Positions 1 through 12,844 are shown, counted from the first letter of the stretch. The stretch: 64,000 nucleotides of DNA from Argopecten irradians (GCF_041381155.1 NC_091138.1:38991604-39055603), one strand, 5' to 3'. Program-made: numbers and translations. Notes: generated from the sequence alone by a model not told the origin.

Positions 1-329
1 CAATTACGTAAATCTATCGAATGATGTGATATTTTAGTTTATCTTAAGTACATTTATAACACTTAGTAACCATATCCTGTATGCTTACATCCGATTTATT
101 GCGTCTAATAGGTTGGGAAACACGTGCTGATTATTTTAAATCAATAACATTTAAACAGCTACATTTTGTTTCTATAAAATATAGTACATTACAGGTAATA
201 TCACTCATAAAAATCATAAAAGGAAGGTTGCTTCATCAGCTAATTTCTCTACACTGTGCGTATTCTATATCGCCAGGGCATATAAAATACAGACTTAGGA
301 TACTTTGATGGAAATATCCAGAGGGGGTT
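1..329. other. AT-rich, no feature recognised
   Basis: I see no gene, repeat or structured element here. Short open frames exist but have no recognisable protein similarity and no splice context. Confidence 0.4.
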
Positions 330-1330
330 TGCTACAATATAAATGGCCATTTCCTGTGTCGTTATCAGTGAGGTACTATATTTAGAGTTCTCTACCTCCG
401 CACAAAGTCGAATGGACTGTATATACCTACCTGAAATATTTCAGTGTATTTGAAAATCTCCTCAAGTTGATATTTGTACTGGATGGAAAACACTTTAAAG
501 ACAAGGGAGAGAATTCCAATAGAGGAGACCAAACCAGCGAGTACTTCATATAAATATAAGCTTATTAAGGGAGAGCACTCCAAATGGGAGACAAGTCAGA
601 CAACACTATAAACAGTGGAGAGTCATCAACATAGACAAAAATACAAACTATTCATACATCAAAAGTGCATTCCACAAAGGTTTGGGGGAGGGGGAAAGGG
701 AAGGGTAAATATAGGGGCAGAGGTTCATCTGGATATGGGGAAATAACTCCACACTATAGCGGATTAATATCCCAGAAATAGAAAATAGGACAGAGAATAT
801 AAATTGTAACCCGTGTACAGAACAGATATGACATGATGACGAGAAAGCATTCTACATAAGAAATTATTTAGCTTGAGGGAGATACTCTACACATATTTAG
901 GAACCTCGATTGGCCAAACAGGAAAGAACAAACTCCTTCCTTTAAAAGGGCAGAGCAGAGGTAATCAATGTACTTATTACCACAAACAGAGGGAGGTTTT
1001 TTTTAAACACATGAATACAGTTATGATCATATTACTGTTCCAAACAGGGGAGATCACTCTATATGGGATTCCAGAATAGCCCATAAGATAGACATAATAA
1101 ATCAGCATATCATGTTATATCATTGTGCTGGAGTATTTCATACAGAGGGCTATATTCCACTCATTGGAGACTATTTCAGGGGAGATAATTCCATCAAGGG
1201 GAGAGTACTCCACCCACTGAACATTGTAAATAAGGACAGCAATCAACTGGACATAGGAAGAAAGAGCTTAACTAACATAGTGATTAGGACAGAAATAGTG
1301 ATTAGGACAAAAAGTAACAGCCTAACCTGA
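330..1330. repeat. degenerate GGGAGA...ACTCC-rich dispersed repeat
   Basis: Loosely spaced variants of one phrase recur, such as GGGAGAGCACTCC, GGGAGATACTCT, GGGGAGATAATTCC and GGGGAGAGTACTCC. Spacing is irregular (about 30-70 bp), so this looks like a very old decayed tandem repeat or a low-complexity region. Near 1276-1310 the phrase GTGATTAGGACA is repeated twice. No coding content is recognised. Confidence 0.35.
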
Positions 1331-1834
1331 TTCCTATAATACAGTAACAGCACGCCCCTGGCACCTTACACTGATCACATTAGCATTATAATTGTACTGG
1401 TACAGATAACCACCTGTCGAGGCCTAACACACAGCTGAGAAGATATGTGCTGTTCACTTTCTTGTTTCTGGTGAACCAGACCTAAATCAAATCTGTAACA
1501 CACTCACTCTATATCTGTATCTGTTAAACTCAAACTAAAAATACATTTTGTATTTTCTTCACGCATTTTCATAACCTACATATAATATATAGGTTTGTAT
1601 ACATCTTGTATTTTATATATTGTCTGCACAGCTGAATACATTTTGTACATATTTTATGAATAAATGCTGAATTTCTAATGATATTTTATAAAATTTGACA
1701 CGATGCCATATTTTATACAATAAAAAAGTTTTTAAATCATTCTTAGATATATTTCATTAAAGGCTAATTTTCTAATGTACATTTCGGTAAAGATGAAAGG
1801 TTCAAATTAAGAAGGAATACATATGCATAATCTG
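1331..1834. other. AT-rich, nothing recognised
   Basis: AT-rich sequence with runs of TATA-like text. No supported feature. Confidence 0.4.
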
Positions 1835-2175
1835 TTTGAATTTCACGCTGACCTTTAAATGACCTTCATATTACCAAACATCCATAACATATGACCTTAA
1901 TTCACAATAACACCCATAATATGTGACCTTCCCTTTTCCAAACACCTGTAATCTGTTTGATTTTCATACTGTACAACATTAAAATTACTATATATATAGC
2001 CATAGTATTTTGACCTTCACATTGACCTTTAAATGACTTTCACAGTACCAAACATATAACATACAGGTAATCCGTTTGACCTTCAACTTATGATCCTAAT
2101 GTGTTTGACTTTAGTATTGACCTTTGTATGACCTTCACCTGGCTATATAATCTCATCATCTGCATGACCTTCACA
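1835..2175. repeat. degenerate TGACCTT-rich repeat
   Basis: The phrases TGACCTTTAAATGAC, TGACCTTCA and ACCAAACATCCATAACAT recur four to six times with divergence. This looks like a decayed minisatellite with a unit of very roughly 60-90 bp. It shares the TGACCT word with the better preserved 75-bp array at 3338-4480. Confidence 0.45.
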
Positions 2176-3337
2176 TTGTCCTTCATTTTGAAAGCTATCA
2201 TCCTTTGCTCACATTACAGCATTGTATCATGGTTTGTAATAAACTATTGAACTAATATAGGTAGTGTCAGCTTTCCTGAATATTTTTCAATTTCAAACAA
2301 TTTCATTGACAAAGATACAATTGTCAAAAGGATGCATTATATAGGCAATTTCTATATAAATTTTCTCCTTAAGCTTTCCTGAATATCATTGTGGTTTTAC
2401 TATATAAATATGTGTGACCCTCAAAATCTGCTTAGTCAAGCTACTTAATCAGAGCAAAACAAAGGGAAGTAACCCTGATAGATCAGAGTCTAGAATAGAC
2501 TCACTATATTAGGGTCTGACAGTTTGGACAGGTAAACAGCAACTTCTATCCTTCTTAATGTTTAATGACAGTACTACTACTACTAGTCCTAACCCAGTTC
2601 CTATAGTACAGAATATATTTGGTGTATATATATATCATACACCAAGTACTGTATACAGGATGTAGGACAACGCCTTAGCTTATAGCAAGTATTTGACCTA
2701 ATTTCTATACATTGTATAGTATAAAACAGAAGACAAAAATTTATTTATATATTGTGTATTTACAGACTCTCTTTTAACAGCTGGAGCCAGATTTTTGCTG
2801 GATGACAGATGGTCACTTGAAAGTAAGGGTTACTGTTCTGATGCCTGATCTTATTATCTTTTGTTTATTTGTCACACTGTGTAGTAGGTCAAACACGTAG
2901 ACAAGCTGGTAACCTTAATACATGTAGGTTGCAGCTGTAGCAGGCAATCTATAAATAGAATAGTGACCTATTTAAGTCTTTTCTGTAACAGATGACATTT
3001 AATCTTAGAAGGCATGGCCTGAATATGAAATACATATATATGTATATTTTAGCATTAGGTGATCTGTGTTTAGCTGTCAAAGAATACATGCTCAGTATTT
3101 ACTTATGATCTGTTCGTGCAAATTCATGGTGTATAGGTACAATTTTATGGTGTTTTGATAAATACAAATATTTATAGAATAAATATTCTGTATCCATTAA
3201 GATCTTTGGAAGGAATCATATTTCTAATAAGGTTATTTATGAATATCAGGCTTCAATGAAAGTAACTAATAAATCCATGTGAAATGGTGACTTTAACATA
3301 CCTTTGTTTATGGATTGTATCCGCAGTAGGCAATTAT
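2176..3337. other. no feature recognised
   Basis: AT-rich non-repetitive sequence. I see no supported exon or structured element. Confidence 0.4.
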
Positions 3338-4480
3338 ATAACTAGCAGACCTACTGACCTATATATAGGAAAACATGACCTATATTTAGCTAACAGATCC
3401 ACTGACCTACATATAACTAACAGACCTACTGACCTACATATTGGTAACCATGACCTATATTAAGCTAACAGATCTACTGACCTACATATAACTAACAGTC
3501 CTACTGACCTACATATAGGTAAATGTAACCTATATTTAGCTAACAGATCTACTGACCTACATATACCTAGCAGACCTACTGACCTACATACAGGTAAATG
3601 TAACCTATATTTAGCTAACAGATCTACTGACCTACATATAACTAGCAGACCTACTGACCTACATATTGGTAAACATGACCTATATTAAGCTAACAGATCT
3701 ACTAGCAGACCTACTGACCTACATACAGGTAAATGTAACCTATATTTAGCTAACAGATCTACTGACCTACATATAACTAGCAGACCTACTGACCTACATA
3801 TTGGTAAACATGACCTATATTAAGCTAACGGATCTACTGACCTACATATAACTAGCAGACCTACTCACCTACATATTGGTAAACATGACCTATATTAAGC
3901 TAACAGATCTACTGACCAGACCTACATATAACTATCAACCTACTGACCTACATATTGGTAAATGTGACCTATATTTAGCTAACAGATCTACTGACCTACA
4001 TATAACTAGCAGACCTACTGACCTACATATTGGTAAACATGACCTATATTAAGCTAACAGATCTACTGACCAGACCTACATATAACTATCAACCTACTGA
4101 CCTACATATTGGTAAATGTGACCTATATTTAGCTAACAGATCTACTGACCTACATATACCTAGCAGACCTACTGACCTACATATAGGTAAATGTAACCTA
4201 TATTTAGCTAACAGATCTACTGACCTACATATAACTAGCAGACCTACTGACCTACATATTGGTAAACATGACCTATATATAGCTAACAGATCTAATGACG
4301 TACATAAAACTAACAAACCTACTGACCTAATGTAGGTAAAGATGACCTATATATATATAGCTAACAGACCTATTGACACAAATATTGGTAATGGTGACCT
4401 TTATATAAACACAATGACAACTAGCACACATTTATGATTAGCTGACCTACATATAACTAAGAGACCTACTGCCCTACATA
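3338..4480. repeat. 75-bp tandem array (TGACCTACATA)
   Basis: Successive AGCTAACAGATC landmarks fall at 3388, 3463, 3538, 3613 and 3688, exactly 75 bp apart; one later unit is 60 bp through a 15-bp deletion. Inside each unit the words CTACTGACCTACATA and CTAGCAGACCTACTG show an older sub-repeat. About 14-15 copies, with decay at both ends. Because 75 is a multiple of three, short repetitive reading frames appear on both strands; I do not regard them as genes. Confidence 0.9.
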
Positions 4481-4534
4481 TAGGTCACATTGACACATAC
4501 ATAGCTAGCAGTCTAACTCAACCTCCATTATGTA

Positions 4535-4745
4535 ATATTTAATAATGACCTACATTTAACTAGCAGATCTTCTGATCTCCTTTTATGTAATGATAACCTA
4601 TATTTAACTAGCAGATCTTCTTACCTACTTTTATGTAATGGGGACCTATATTTAACTAGCAGATCTTCTGATCTTCTTTTATGTAATGGTGACCTATATT
4701 TAACTAGCAGATCTTCTGACCTACTTTTATGTAATGGGGACCCAT
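4535..4745. repeat. 48-bp tandem array related to the 75-bp array
   Basis: About four and a half copies of a 48-bp unit containing TTAACTAGCAGATCTTCTGA and TTTTATGTAATGG. The shared TGACCTATATTTA and CTAGCAGATCT words show that it derives from the same ancestral repeat as the adjacent 75-bp array. Confidence 0.85.
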
Positions 4746-5689
4746 ATATGGAATGTTAAACAATAGGATTTGAAGGCATTACATAGTAATAACTAAATGC
4801 AATGTTAACAATCCTACTTTTGTGTTTCTAGTTTGAATTCATTGTGGAGCAGTAGCAAGGTACTGATAATTGAATGGTCAGTGGTTTTAATAGTAGAACT
4901 TGATCTTTTATCCGAAACATGACAAGTCTTTAAATGACCCAGTATGTTTATATAAATATATGAATGTAATGAATTTACATTAGTTAATCAACTGTAACTA
5001 CCAATAAATATTCATCTACAGAAATTAATGTACTTATATTGATATATTCTTTGAGAGGCTATACTACATATATTGGATGCAATATGTATTCATTCTATGA
5101 TTCAGTGATAGGAAATGAAATTACCTAATACTTGTGTACATAAAATTACACAGAAGCCATACAATATTTTATAATATCTATCTATATACATGTAGGCACA
5201 GCAGTGTATTACATTTAGTTAAATTTTGTTGGTGACAAATTTTGAAAGCTCAAGTCACAACCAGTTGTCATAGGCAAGATTTCCACTGAATATAAAGCAA
5301 TACACTTTATTAAACTGAATTTAATTTACATTCAGCATTTAAATTTGCATACACAGTTAATTTAAAGTTATATGATCCACTGATATTCTGATATCTCTAA
5401 TGCTATCATATGGATTGGAGCAATTAAATGTCCAAACAATGCACAATCTACATACCAATTTAAACCTGTCATCATATTTCAACACATCTACAAAATATAA
5501 AATGTCACTTATGTAGGCTTATTACTTCCATCCAAATCTGTACTAGCTTGCCTTGGCATTGCAAATTATATTTTACAGTCGGTAGAACAAACATACACAG
5601 AGTCAAAAATCGCCAAAGAATACAGGCTGACCACAGGCTAAGAGTTACTACTAATATATTAGAGTTATAGTATATAGTGTCTACTAGTT
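4746..5689. other. no feature recognised
   Basis: AT-rich non-repetitive sequence with no supported exon or repeat. Confidence 0.4.
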
Positions 5690-6125
5690 AGATGTAATGG
5701 TCAGTATCCCAGGACATTTAGTGGGGCGTGAGCCGGAGTGGTCAGTTGGGCGGTCAGACCTTTATCTCCCTGTATGTGTGTGTCCATGAGCAATTAACAT
5801 AGGGAATCTGGCACATGGCCAAGTGTTATCACACACAGGGGTCAGAGCTGCCAGGCCATAAATAATGGACAAGGCGTACACAAGGCGCCTTTCCTTCAAG
5901 GGATACAACATTCACAATACACAATCGACGGATAACCGATAATATTTGCCGAAAAGTTAGTTAAGGTAATTATAATCACAATTCCATTATTTGTTTTTTA
6001 TTTGTCTTTTTAAGAAGATTCAATATGCGTGTAAAATATTTAGACATTTTATGATATGCATTTGTTGGATGACAACAGTCAAGGATTTTATAATAGCTAT
6101 TGTAAAGAAGGTATACGCCGTTTAC

Positions 6126-6167
6126 CTTGCAAGTCCCACAAGACACGTCAAAATACAGCACGTGCAT
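6126..6167 (-). CDS. candidate first coding exon, unidentified gene
   Basis: On the minus strand an ATG at 6167 opens 14 codons (MHVLYFDVSCGTCK) that run into a consensus-like donor, AAG followed by GTAAAC, at 6126/6125. The upstream ~250 bp is distinctly GC-richer than its surroundings and contains a GGGGCGGGG box at 6370-6378, as expected of a promoter. No downstream exon could be recognised in the remaining 6 kb, and the peptide resembles no family I can name. An equally good reading is that this is non-coding, or that the open frame begins further upstream. Confidence 0.25.
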
Positions 6168-6480
6168 CGCCTGTTCCAAATAAGTCACTCCATCGGCAAG
6201 TTTGACTGTCGTCTGCTCCAGTGTCCCGTGAGAAGAAAACAAAGTCAGCCTCTGTCACTCCGAACCCCACTTCCTGTCCCCAATTTAGCCTGCGATGGGT
6301 GATCAGGCGAAGTTCCCAGCCTCGGCTGTGGTAGTGTGTCCCCTCCCGACTGACAGCGAGCCACGATAGCCCCGCCCCTCTAAGGTTAATTCACTGGATT
6401 ACCAGCGATTGGTGTAGACTAAAATACCTCACATACCATCTCGCGCTCCGCCAAGGCTGGCCGACTCGGATCGCTGTTCC
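6168..6480 (-). promoter_or_regulatory. GC-richer candidate promoter with GC box
   Basis: This stretch is richer in G+C than the surrounding DNA and carries an Sp1-type GC box (CCCCGCCCC on the plus strand, 6370-6378). It sits directly upstream, on the minus strand, of an ATG with a following splice donor. The evidence is compositional only. Confidence 0.3.
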
Positions 6481-6499
6481 CATTCATAACTGTATGTAG

Positions 6500-8240
6500 T
6501 TATAAACATACCGGGCTATTGTTTATTTTACCTGGCCCAGTATAATGCTCCAATAATCTACATGATGTCAACAGGTTTCAGACCATTTATTACAAATATT
6601 ATACAACGAAAATAGATTTAAAATACTACCTTAATCAGCATTTCTTTTGTGCAACGCACATCGTGTAAAAGGTAGATTGTTCTCAAACACAACTCAACAG
6701 TGGACAAAAATGTGTATTACATTGTCATATTTTATAAGTATAGCACAGATTCACATGGAAACGTATCTGTTATTGCTGAAACTAAGACCTGTGTTGCCAT
6801 GGCATCCTGACAAGAATGACTGCTTTAATTTGAAGGGAATGGCAACGGATGTATATATCGTCCTGGAATTGAAAATGGAATATTTCGAGTTCACGGAATT
6901 TAAACGCGTTGTGTGAAAGCAGCAAATTATTCATCTGGAAATTGTTTTGTTTTGTGAAATTCTTCAGACAAGCATTTTGATTGTTCTACTTGAAGTTATA
7001 GCTTCGGAAAACTTAATTAAAACTCAAATGAGAGATCTACATATCATAAAATAGCATAACGGTTCGTTTAAATATAATTTTAAACCCTTGGTATAAAAAC
7101 CAATTAACATATAAATGGTATGGCATTAGATCGATTCTCAATATTAAATAACCATGAACATGATATCGACGTGTGTTCTTCTTCAGCTTCAAAATCTGTA
7201 CCTTCGAATTATCATCAGCATAATTACATTCATTTTTTCAGTGGGTACTTTGGCCCACTGTTTTCCAAATAATTGTAGCACAAAACGAAGCGGCTCAAAT
7301 TTAAAATGGCCCCACATTAAGTAATACACCCCCGAAACACTGTGTGAAAAAATATCTGTCACACAATGACTTAGATAGAAGTGGGGAATCTCGGTCCAAT
7401 AACTCGAGTAACTGCAGTCCTTGACCCATATTAAACGTGGTGGGCGTATACCACCCATAAACAGATTATAAATCAATGACGTGTTAAGTCGTTTGAGCAC
7501 CTAAAACTTCAAATATGCTTAAAATTAAAACGAGAAACTGTTCATTGATTATAATATGTAATTGCTTGTTTTCAGTTATTGAAAATTGCTTTTTATTTAT
7601 TTATTTGAGATATCAATGTCTTGCAACCATTTTAAACACACTACAAAATTACGAATGTTATTTAAGTAAAACTGAACAATTACTGAACACTCCTTTTGAC
7701 CTTGGAGTGAATGTGACATTGGTCAAATGATAGAGCGCTAGTGGAAGGTTTCACTGTTCATTTCAAGGTCAAAATGACCACACGGCATCGCGAAATAATT
7801 TGACCTAACTCAAGCAAATATATTGCATGTTTGCCACTATATATATATACCGTATTTGTCTTTTGGCCATAAGGTCTAGGCTACAATGATCCTAGGACAA
7901 CAAAATTGGCAGAAAATGTAACAACTTAATTTAAGCTCATATACCTAGTAGTAATGGAAATAATTGTTTTAGTGGTATATGTATGTGACATAAGCTGATG
8001 GAAATTTGGACAAACAAATTTACGTGAAGGCAATAACTGATGAAAACATCGTGAACATTGCAATGTCATTTTCGGACAAACAAACTTAGAAACTTTGTAC
8101 CGAATTGACCTTTGACCTATATGTAAATGTCACTAAGACCTTTATTAGACTGCACTGTAATGCACATCCACATCTGTATTCTGTGGTGCAGATAAATTAT
8201 TTGACATTTTTTAAACTCAGGTTTACTCAATTTTTGAAAA
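6500..8240. other. no feature recognised
   Basis: Contains open frames up to about 100 codons on both strands (for example 7189-7500 minus). None shows a recognisable domain, splice context or composition different from the flanks. Confidence 0.4.
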
Positions 8241-8267
8241 GTTGTTTCAAGGTCATGCCATGTCGGA

Positions 8268-8354
8268 GCACAGGGATCTGATATCGTCTAAAAATGGTCA
8301 ATTGGCACGATCCAAATTGATATATAACTGTAACTTATTCTCAGATCCCTGTGT
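8268..8354. mobile_element. small foldback remnant
   Basis: GCACAGGGATCTGA near 8268 is answered by TCAGATCCCTGTGT near 8341, an inverted pair of about 13 bp enclosing roughly 60 bp. It looks like a small foldback/MITE remnant. No target-site duplication was confirmed. Confidence 0.4.
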
Positions 8355-8539
8355 TAAGGAGAGATAGAACAGTACACAGTTCAAAATAATCCCGTGAACT
8401 AGGTAATTAAAATATTTATTAACATCATATGATAATCAATTGGAAATATATGAATTTATCATGTCAGAATGTAGGATTTATCATTTTTTACTAATTACTA
8501 CTCCGACCGGTATTTGGATTTCATGTCAATAAAACGATT

Positions 8540-8829
8540 GGGAGAAATCGTCTTTGACTAAAGAAACAACATGGACACTATTACCACCATTGGAAAGCTT
8601 GAGCTTCTTATTTTACTTTAGAATGCAAGTAATTAATTTCCAAAAGAAATCTATTGCACTGTCCTATATGGAATGAGTTACTGATTGCGCTGACAAAAAC
8701 TCAAAACAAATTAAATTGCATATGCAGTTTTGTGTTATTTAATTAGACATATGTGTACACGATTAAACATCAATTATTATTCAAATGATAACTTTTGTTT
8801 ATGTTCTGTCGGCGGTGAAGTATCGTTAA
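8540..8829 (+). mobile_element. degraded MITE, 'GCTCCACCG' family
   Basis: Shares long stretches with copies at 47622-48678, 52312-52699 and 58786-59141: TTACCACCATTGGAAAG, CTATATGGAATG, TTAATTAGACATAT, ACACGATTAAACATCAATTA and a terminal GTCGGCGGTG. The left terminal inverted repeat has decayed past recognition and the right one is damaged (GTCGGCGGTGAAGTATCGTTA). Non-coding. Confidence 0.7.
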
Positions 8830-9164
8830 CTTTACGATCTATAAATAGCATACTGATGATGCTTTTTGGTAGGATGCAATATACAGATGTACAACTAAAC
8901 CAAACTGTGTCAAATACATAGAATCAGGATAAAAAAGGAAGACAGACATTTTTTCCTGAAGCGGTTTCAACCTTTAAAAACAAGGAAAGGTTTTTCTATA
9001 ACCTTGCACTGAAATGAGCTTAAAGCGTTACAGAAGTTTTAACACATTATGTTTTTAGTTACAGAGATTTTTTTACACAAAAATCATTGTGAAATACATC
9101 GAACTTCACTTGCCATACTGATTCAGGAATATCGGTCAAGATTTGCTGTATAATCTTCTAACAA

Positions 9165-9400
9165 ACCTCGTCCTCGGTATTCCAGAGATTACTATCTGTA
9201 CGGTTATCTTCCCCTGGACTATGCCATACTGGAGGCTCTGTATGCGACACCAGACGAGGCAGGTAGTTTGTCCTTTGATGTACACCAAATAAATCGAATA
9301 ACTGTACTCTGTATAGCTTTAAAGTTAAGCGTGCTCTCTGTAATCTTCAGAGGAAGTCACTCTGTAGGCTTGTGATTGGTCAGTTTTTTTTCTCCTGAGC
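9165..9400. repeat. dispersed repeat with short inverted ends
   Basis: CCTCGTCCTCGG at 9166 and CAGACGAGG near 9252 form an inverted pair around a segment rich in CTGGAGG/CCAGAG. The following CTCTCTGTAATCTTCAGAGG and GAAGTCA recur with few changes near 57259 (CTCTCTGTAAATCTCCAAAGG), so at least that part is dispersed. Element type unknown. Confidence 0.4.
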
Positions 9401-10619
9401 TGTCTTCAATGACTTAAGTTTTAATATGACAGTCCAGCGGTGAATATAAGGACAGTGTCAGTAACCACTGGAATATCAAGGATGCCCAAACCCAAATCCA
9501 TAATATACACACATTGTACTTATTTAAGTTTGTCCAGTACATATGACCCTGGTATAAAACTAGAAAAAATGGGCTGCCTTGACCGAAATTCAGTATATTC
9601 CAATATTATGTAGGTTAAAACGAACAAATGGTTTTGTAGAAGCAGAAACGAAATGGCCTTGACTCAAATTAAAGACCGTTTCTTTGTCAGATAAACCAGA
9701 TAAACTAAAAATTGCCAAAGTAATAAAATTTGTAGTCACTTACGCCCATAGGGGTACTGATATATAATATATATAACTGTTCATTGTAGGTATACAAACC
9801 GTACCGCATATCCTACATAGATTTACTACCCTTTGGACAGAAAACTATATGGCGTTAGAAATGATGACTTTAGTTTCCATAACTGAGTATTGGTAATTCA
9901 AAACGCTTATATCCCCACAAGGGAAATGCAGAGCTAGAATTTAGTTTCGGCGACTTTTAAGACGATTCTGATGTCATTTCCAACTTGATATTTAAAGTGA
10001 AAGATGTCCACCATGCACTAAGCAATGGCTAATTGGCTAACATATTTGATGACAGCCAATAATAAAACCTTAATTTTGACCTCTGACTCTGTTTCTTTGA
10101 CCTTTAACTTCTAAATGTTTTAAAGTATGACCTCTGACCGAAAAGTTATTGAAAGTGAAAGCTCCCAAATTCTTGTCAATTGTAATCGTCGCGAAATGGC
10201 TGTGTCTGTCGTTGAACTATTTGTCGACACAGGATTCACTCGATGATTGCAAAATAGAGAGAGGCCTTGTTTAACATTTTATGACCAATACATGTATCCT
10301 CCATTATCTACAATGATATTTGTAATTATCACAAATATGTATTGCCATAAGTTCTAGCAATTGCATGTATCCAGGATATTTTATTCTAGATACTTTTATT
10401 GAATAATGAATACATTTATTAGGGGATTAAGAATAGGCTCTGCCTATATCAGCCATCTCCCCTGTGTATCAGTCGTACATGTATTGTATTGAGTGTTACA
10501 TTGATACCAATAAAACATGAAACCTTGAAGCTTGTGTGATGCGATTTGAAATGCGTAGTAAAACTCAACGACAGAATTACGATTTTAATCATTATGTGTC
10601 CTGCCCACATACTGGTAAC
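9401..10619. other. no gene recognised
   Basis: No supported exon. An AATAAA hexamer lies near 10509 after a T/G-rich stretch, but with no identifiable coding sequence upstream it cannot be called a poly(A) site. Confidence 0.35.
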
Positions 10620-11100
10620 ACCCTAGGCAGTGGTCCGTAAGGATCTATACTTATTCTACTTTTCCCGCCCAACACACTCCACTTTCGCGTACATCAGTAC
10701 TGCCAACGCAATCGTGTAAGGCGTAACAATGGTCCAAAAGGGTCTACTTGATCCGCTTAACACCGCCCAAGTCATACCGAGCGACACCTACAGTCCAGCT
10801 AGCCCACTCAATACGCGTGAGCATCACCAGACACGTGCACGTGTTCAGCACACACAAACAGAGAGATAGAGAGAGAAACCACTTTGTGGTGCCTAACCTT
10901 TGCCATGGTCTGCCCATAGGATGTTTGTATCATTGGCAATCTCGAGTCAAGCATTTCTCTCTGATTTGAATCAGCCAATCGTTGATGGAAGCGGAAATCC
11001 CGAGGCGCCACAAGAAGTGAGAACCACGGAAACAATTAAAGGCCAATCATTGGCGTTCGTATAGGGACGGGGACTCGTGACAATTAGACCTACACAGTGA
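10620..11100. promoter_or_regulatory. GC-richer region with CCAAT boxes and a double E-box palindrome
   Basis: Less AT-rich than its flanks. It contains a perfect 14-bp palindrome, ACACGTGCACGTGT at 10831-10844, which is two overlapping CACGTG E-boxes. It also has CCAAT on the plus strand near 10975 and CCAATCATTGG (CCAAT on both strands) near 11043. This fits a promoter or enhancer, but no transcribed product is identified on either side. Confidence 0.3.
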
Positions 11101-11519
11101 TTCTACACACACACCGATGGTCTTACAATTCCACTTTTCAAGTTTGACCTTAAAACATCAAGTGTTTTTCCGACAGGAAGGTATCTGTGAGATAAGGTTG
11201 TTATCAGATTTTTTACAGATCGCGGTTAATACATCAGTGCGAGCACAGTGACACAGGTATTCTTGTCAGTCAATACCAAATAATGGTCGTCAACTGCAAC
11301 CTGCACGAACCTGTACATCCCGCCATATAAACAAATCACAAAAATGAAAACAAAACTCCACGAAATGTTTGGTATGCCACGTAGTCAAGGGAAGACAAAA
11401 ACAATAAAATAAAAGACGAAGATGCGTTATCCACTGCACCAAAGACATGTCCAGTATAAAAATACGATACAGCCACGTGTCTAGTATTAATAGGACACAA
11501 ACATTTGTCAAGTATATCT

Positions 11520-12800
11520 GGGAGACAGACGGACACATGTTAAGTATGAATGTGAGAAAAGCACGTGTCAAGTATGAATGTGAGAAAGGCACGTGTCAAG
11601 TATGAACGTGAGAAAGGCACGTGTCAAGTATGAATGTGAGAAAGGCATGTGTCAAGTATGAATGTGAGAAAGACACGTGCCAATTATGAATGTGAGAAAG
11701 GCATGGGTCAATTATGAATGTGAGAAAGACACGTGTCAAGTATGAATGTAAGAAAGTCACGTGTCAAGTAAAGTGCCAATTATGAATGTGAGAAAGGCAC
11801 GTGTCAATTATGAATGTGAGAAAGGCAAGTGTCAACTATAAATATGAGAAAGACACGGTCAACTGTAAATGTGAGAAAGACACGTGTCAAGCATATACGT
11901 GAGTAAGGCACGTGCTATTTATTAATACAATCTGATTAAAATCAGCTGTTTGATACTCCGCTTACTCTGCTACAAACGATATTGATGTATGTAGAGGAGC
12001 ATGAAGTAAGCGGAGTAACAAACAGCTAATTTTAATCAGAGTGGTATGAATAACGCACGTGTCAAGTATGAATAAAGCACATGTCAAGTATGAATGTGAG
12101 AAAGGCACGTGTCAAATATAGTTGTGAAAAAGGCACGTGTAAAGTATAAATGTGAGAAAGTCATGTGTCAAGTATAAATGTGAGAAAAGCACGTGGAAAG
12201 TATGATTAAGACACGTGACAATTATGTGAGAAAATGTGAGAAAAGCACTTGTCAAGTGTGAATAAGGCACATATGTCAAGTATGAATTTGAGAAAGGCAC
12301 GTGTCAAGTATAAATGTGAAAAAGCCACGTGTCAAGTATAAATGTTAGAAAGGCATTTGTCAAATATAAAATGAGAAAGGCACGTGTCAATTATAATTGT
12401 AAGAAAGACAAGTGTCAAATGATTTATGAATGAGAAAAGGCATGTGTCAAGTATGAATATGAGAAAGGTACGTACCAAGAATGAATGTGATAAACGCACG
12501 TATCCGTTGGGAATGTGAAAAAGGCACGTATCACTTATAAATGCGAGAAAGACGCATGTCAACTATGATGTGTGAAAGGCACATATCAACTATAAATGTG
12601 AGAAAGGCACGTGTCAATTATGAATGTGAGAAAGGCACGTGTCAATTTTGAATGTGAGAAAGGCACGTGTCAATTATGAATGTAAGAAAGGCACGTGTCA
12701 ATTATGAATACGTGTCAATTATGAATGTGAGAAAGGCACGGGCCAAGTATGAATGTGAGAAGGTACGAGTCAAATATAACTGAAATAAACACGTGTCAAG
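11520..12800. repeat. 28-bp tandem array carrying CACGTG
   Basis: A 28-bp unit, recognisable as TATGAATGTGAGAAAGG plus CACGTGTCAAG, is repeated about 40 times with substitutions, deletions and truncated copies. Most units keep an E-box CACGTG followed by TCA. A foldback element interrupts the array at about 11925-12045. Not coding; the short minus-strand frames across it are by-products. Confidence 0.9.
11932..12039. mobile_element. foldback element inserted in the 28-bp array
   Basis: Two 35-bp arms, 11932-11966 and 12005-12039, are inverted copies with two mismatches (outer ends CTGATTAAAAT / ATTTTAATCAG, inner ends CTCCGCTTACT / AGTAAGCGGAG). The loop is 38 bp. Array units continue on both sides, so this is an insertion. 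No protein-coding capacity. Confidence 0.8.
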
Positions 12801-12844
12801 ATTAACGTGTCCATGGACGGACACCATGGACGGACACTGTCCAG

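Noticed and set aside
6126..6167. Reading SCGTCK as part of a nuclear-receptor zinc finger
   Set aside because: The preceding CxxC pair and the rest of the DNA-binding domain are absent; the resemblance is a few residues only.
7189..7500. 103-codon minus frame
   Set aside because: No recognisable protein family, no conserved start or splice signals, composition like its flanks.
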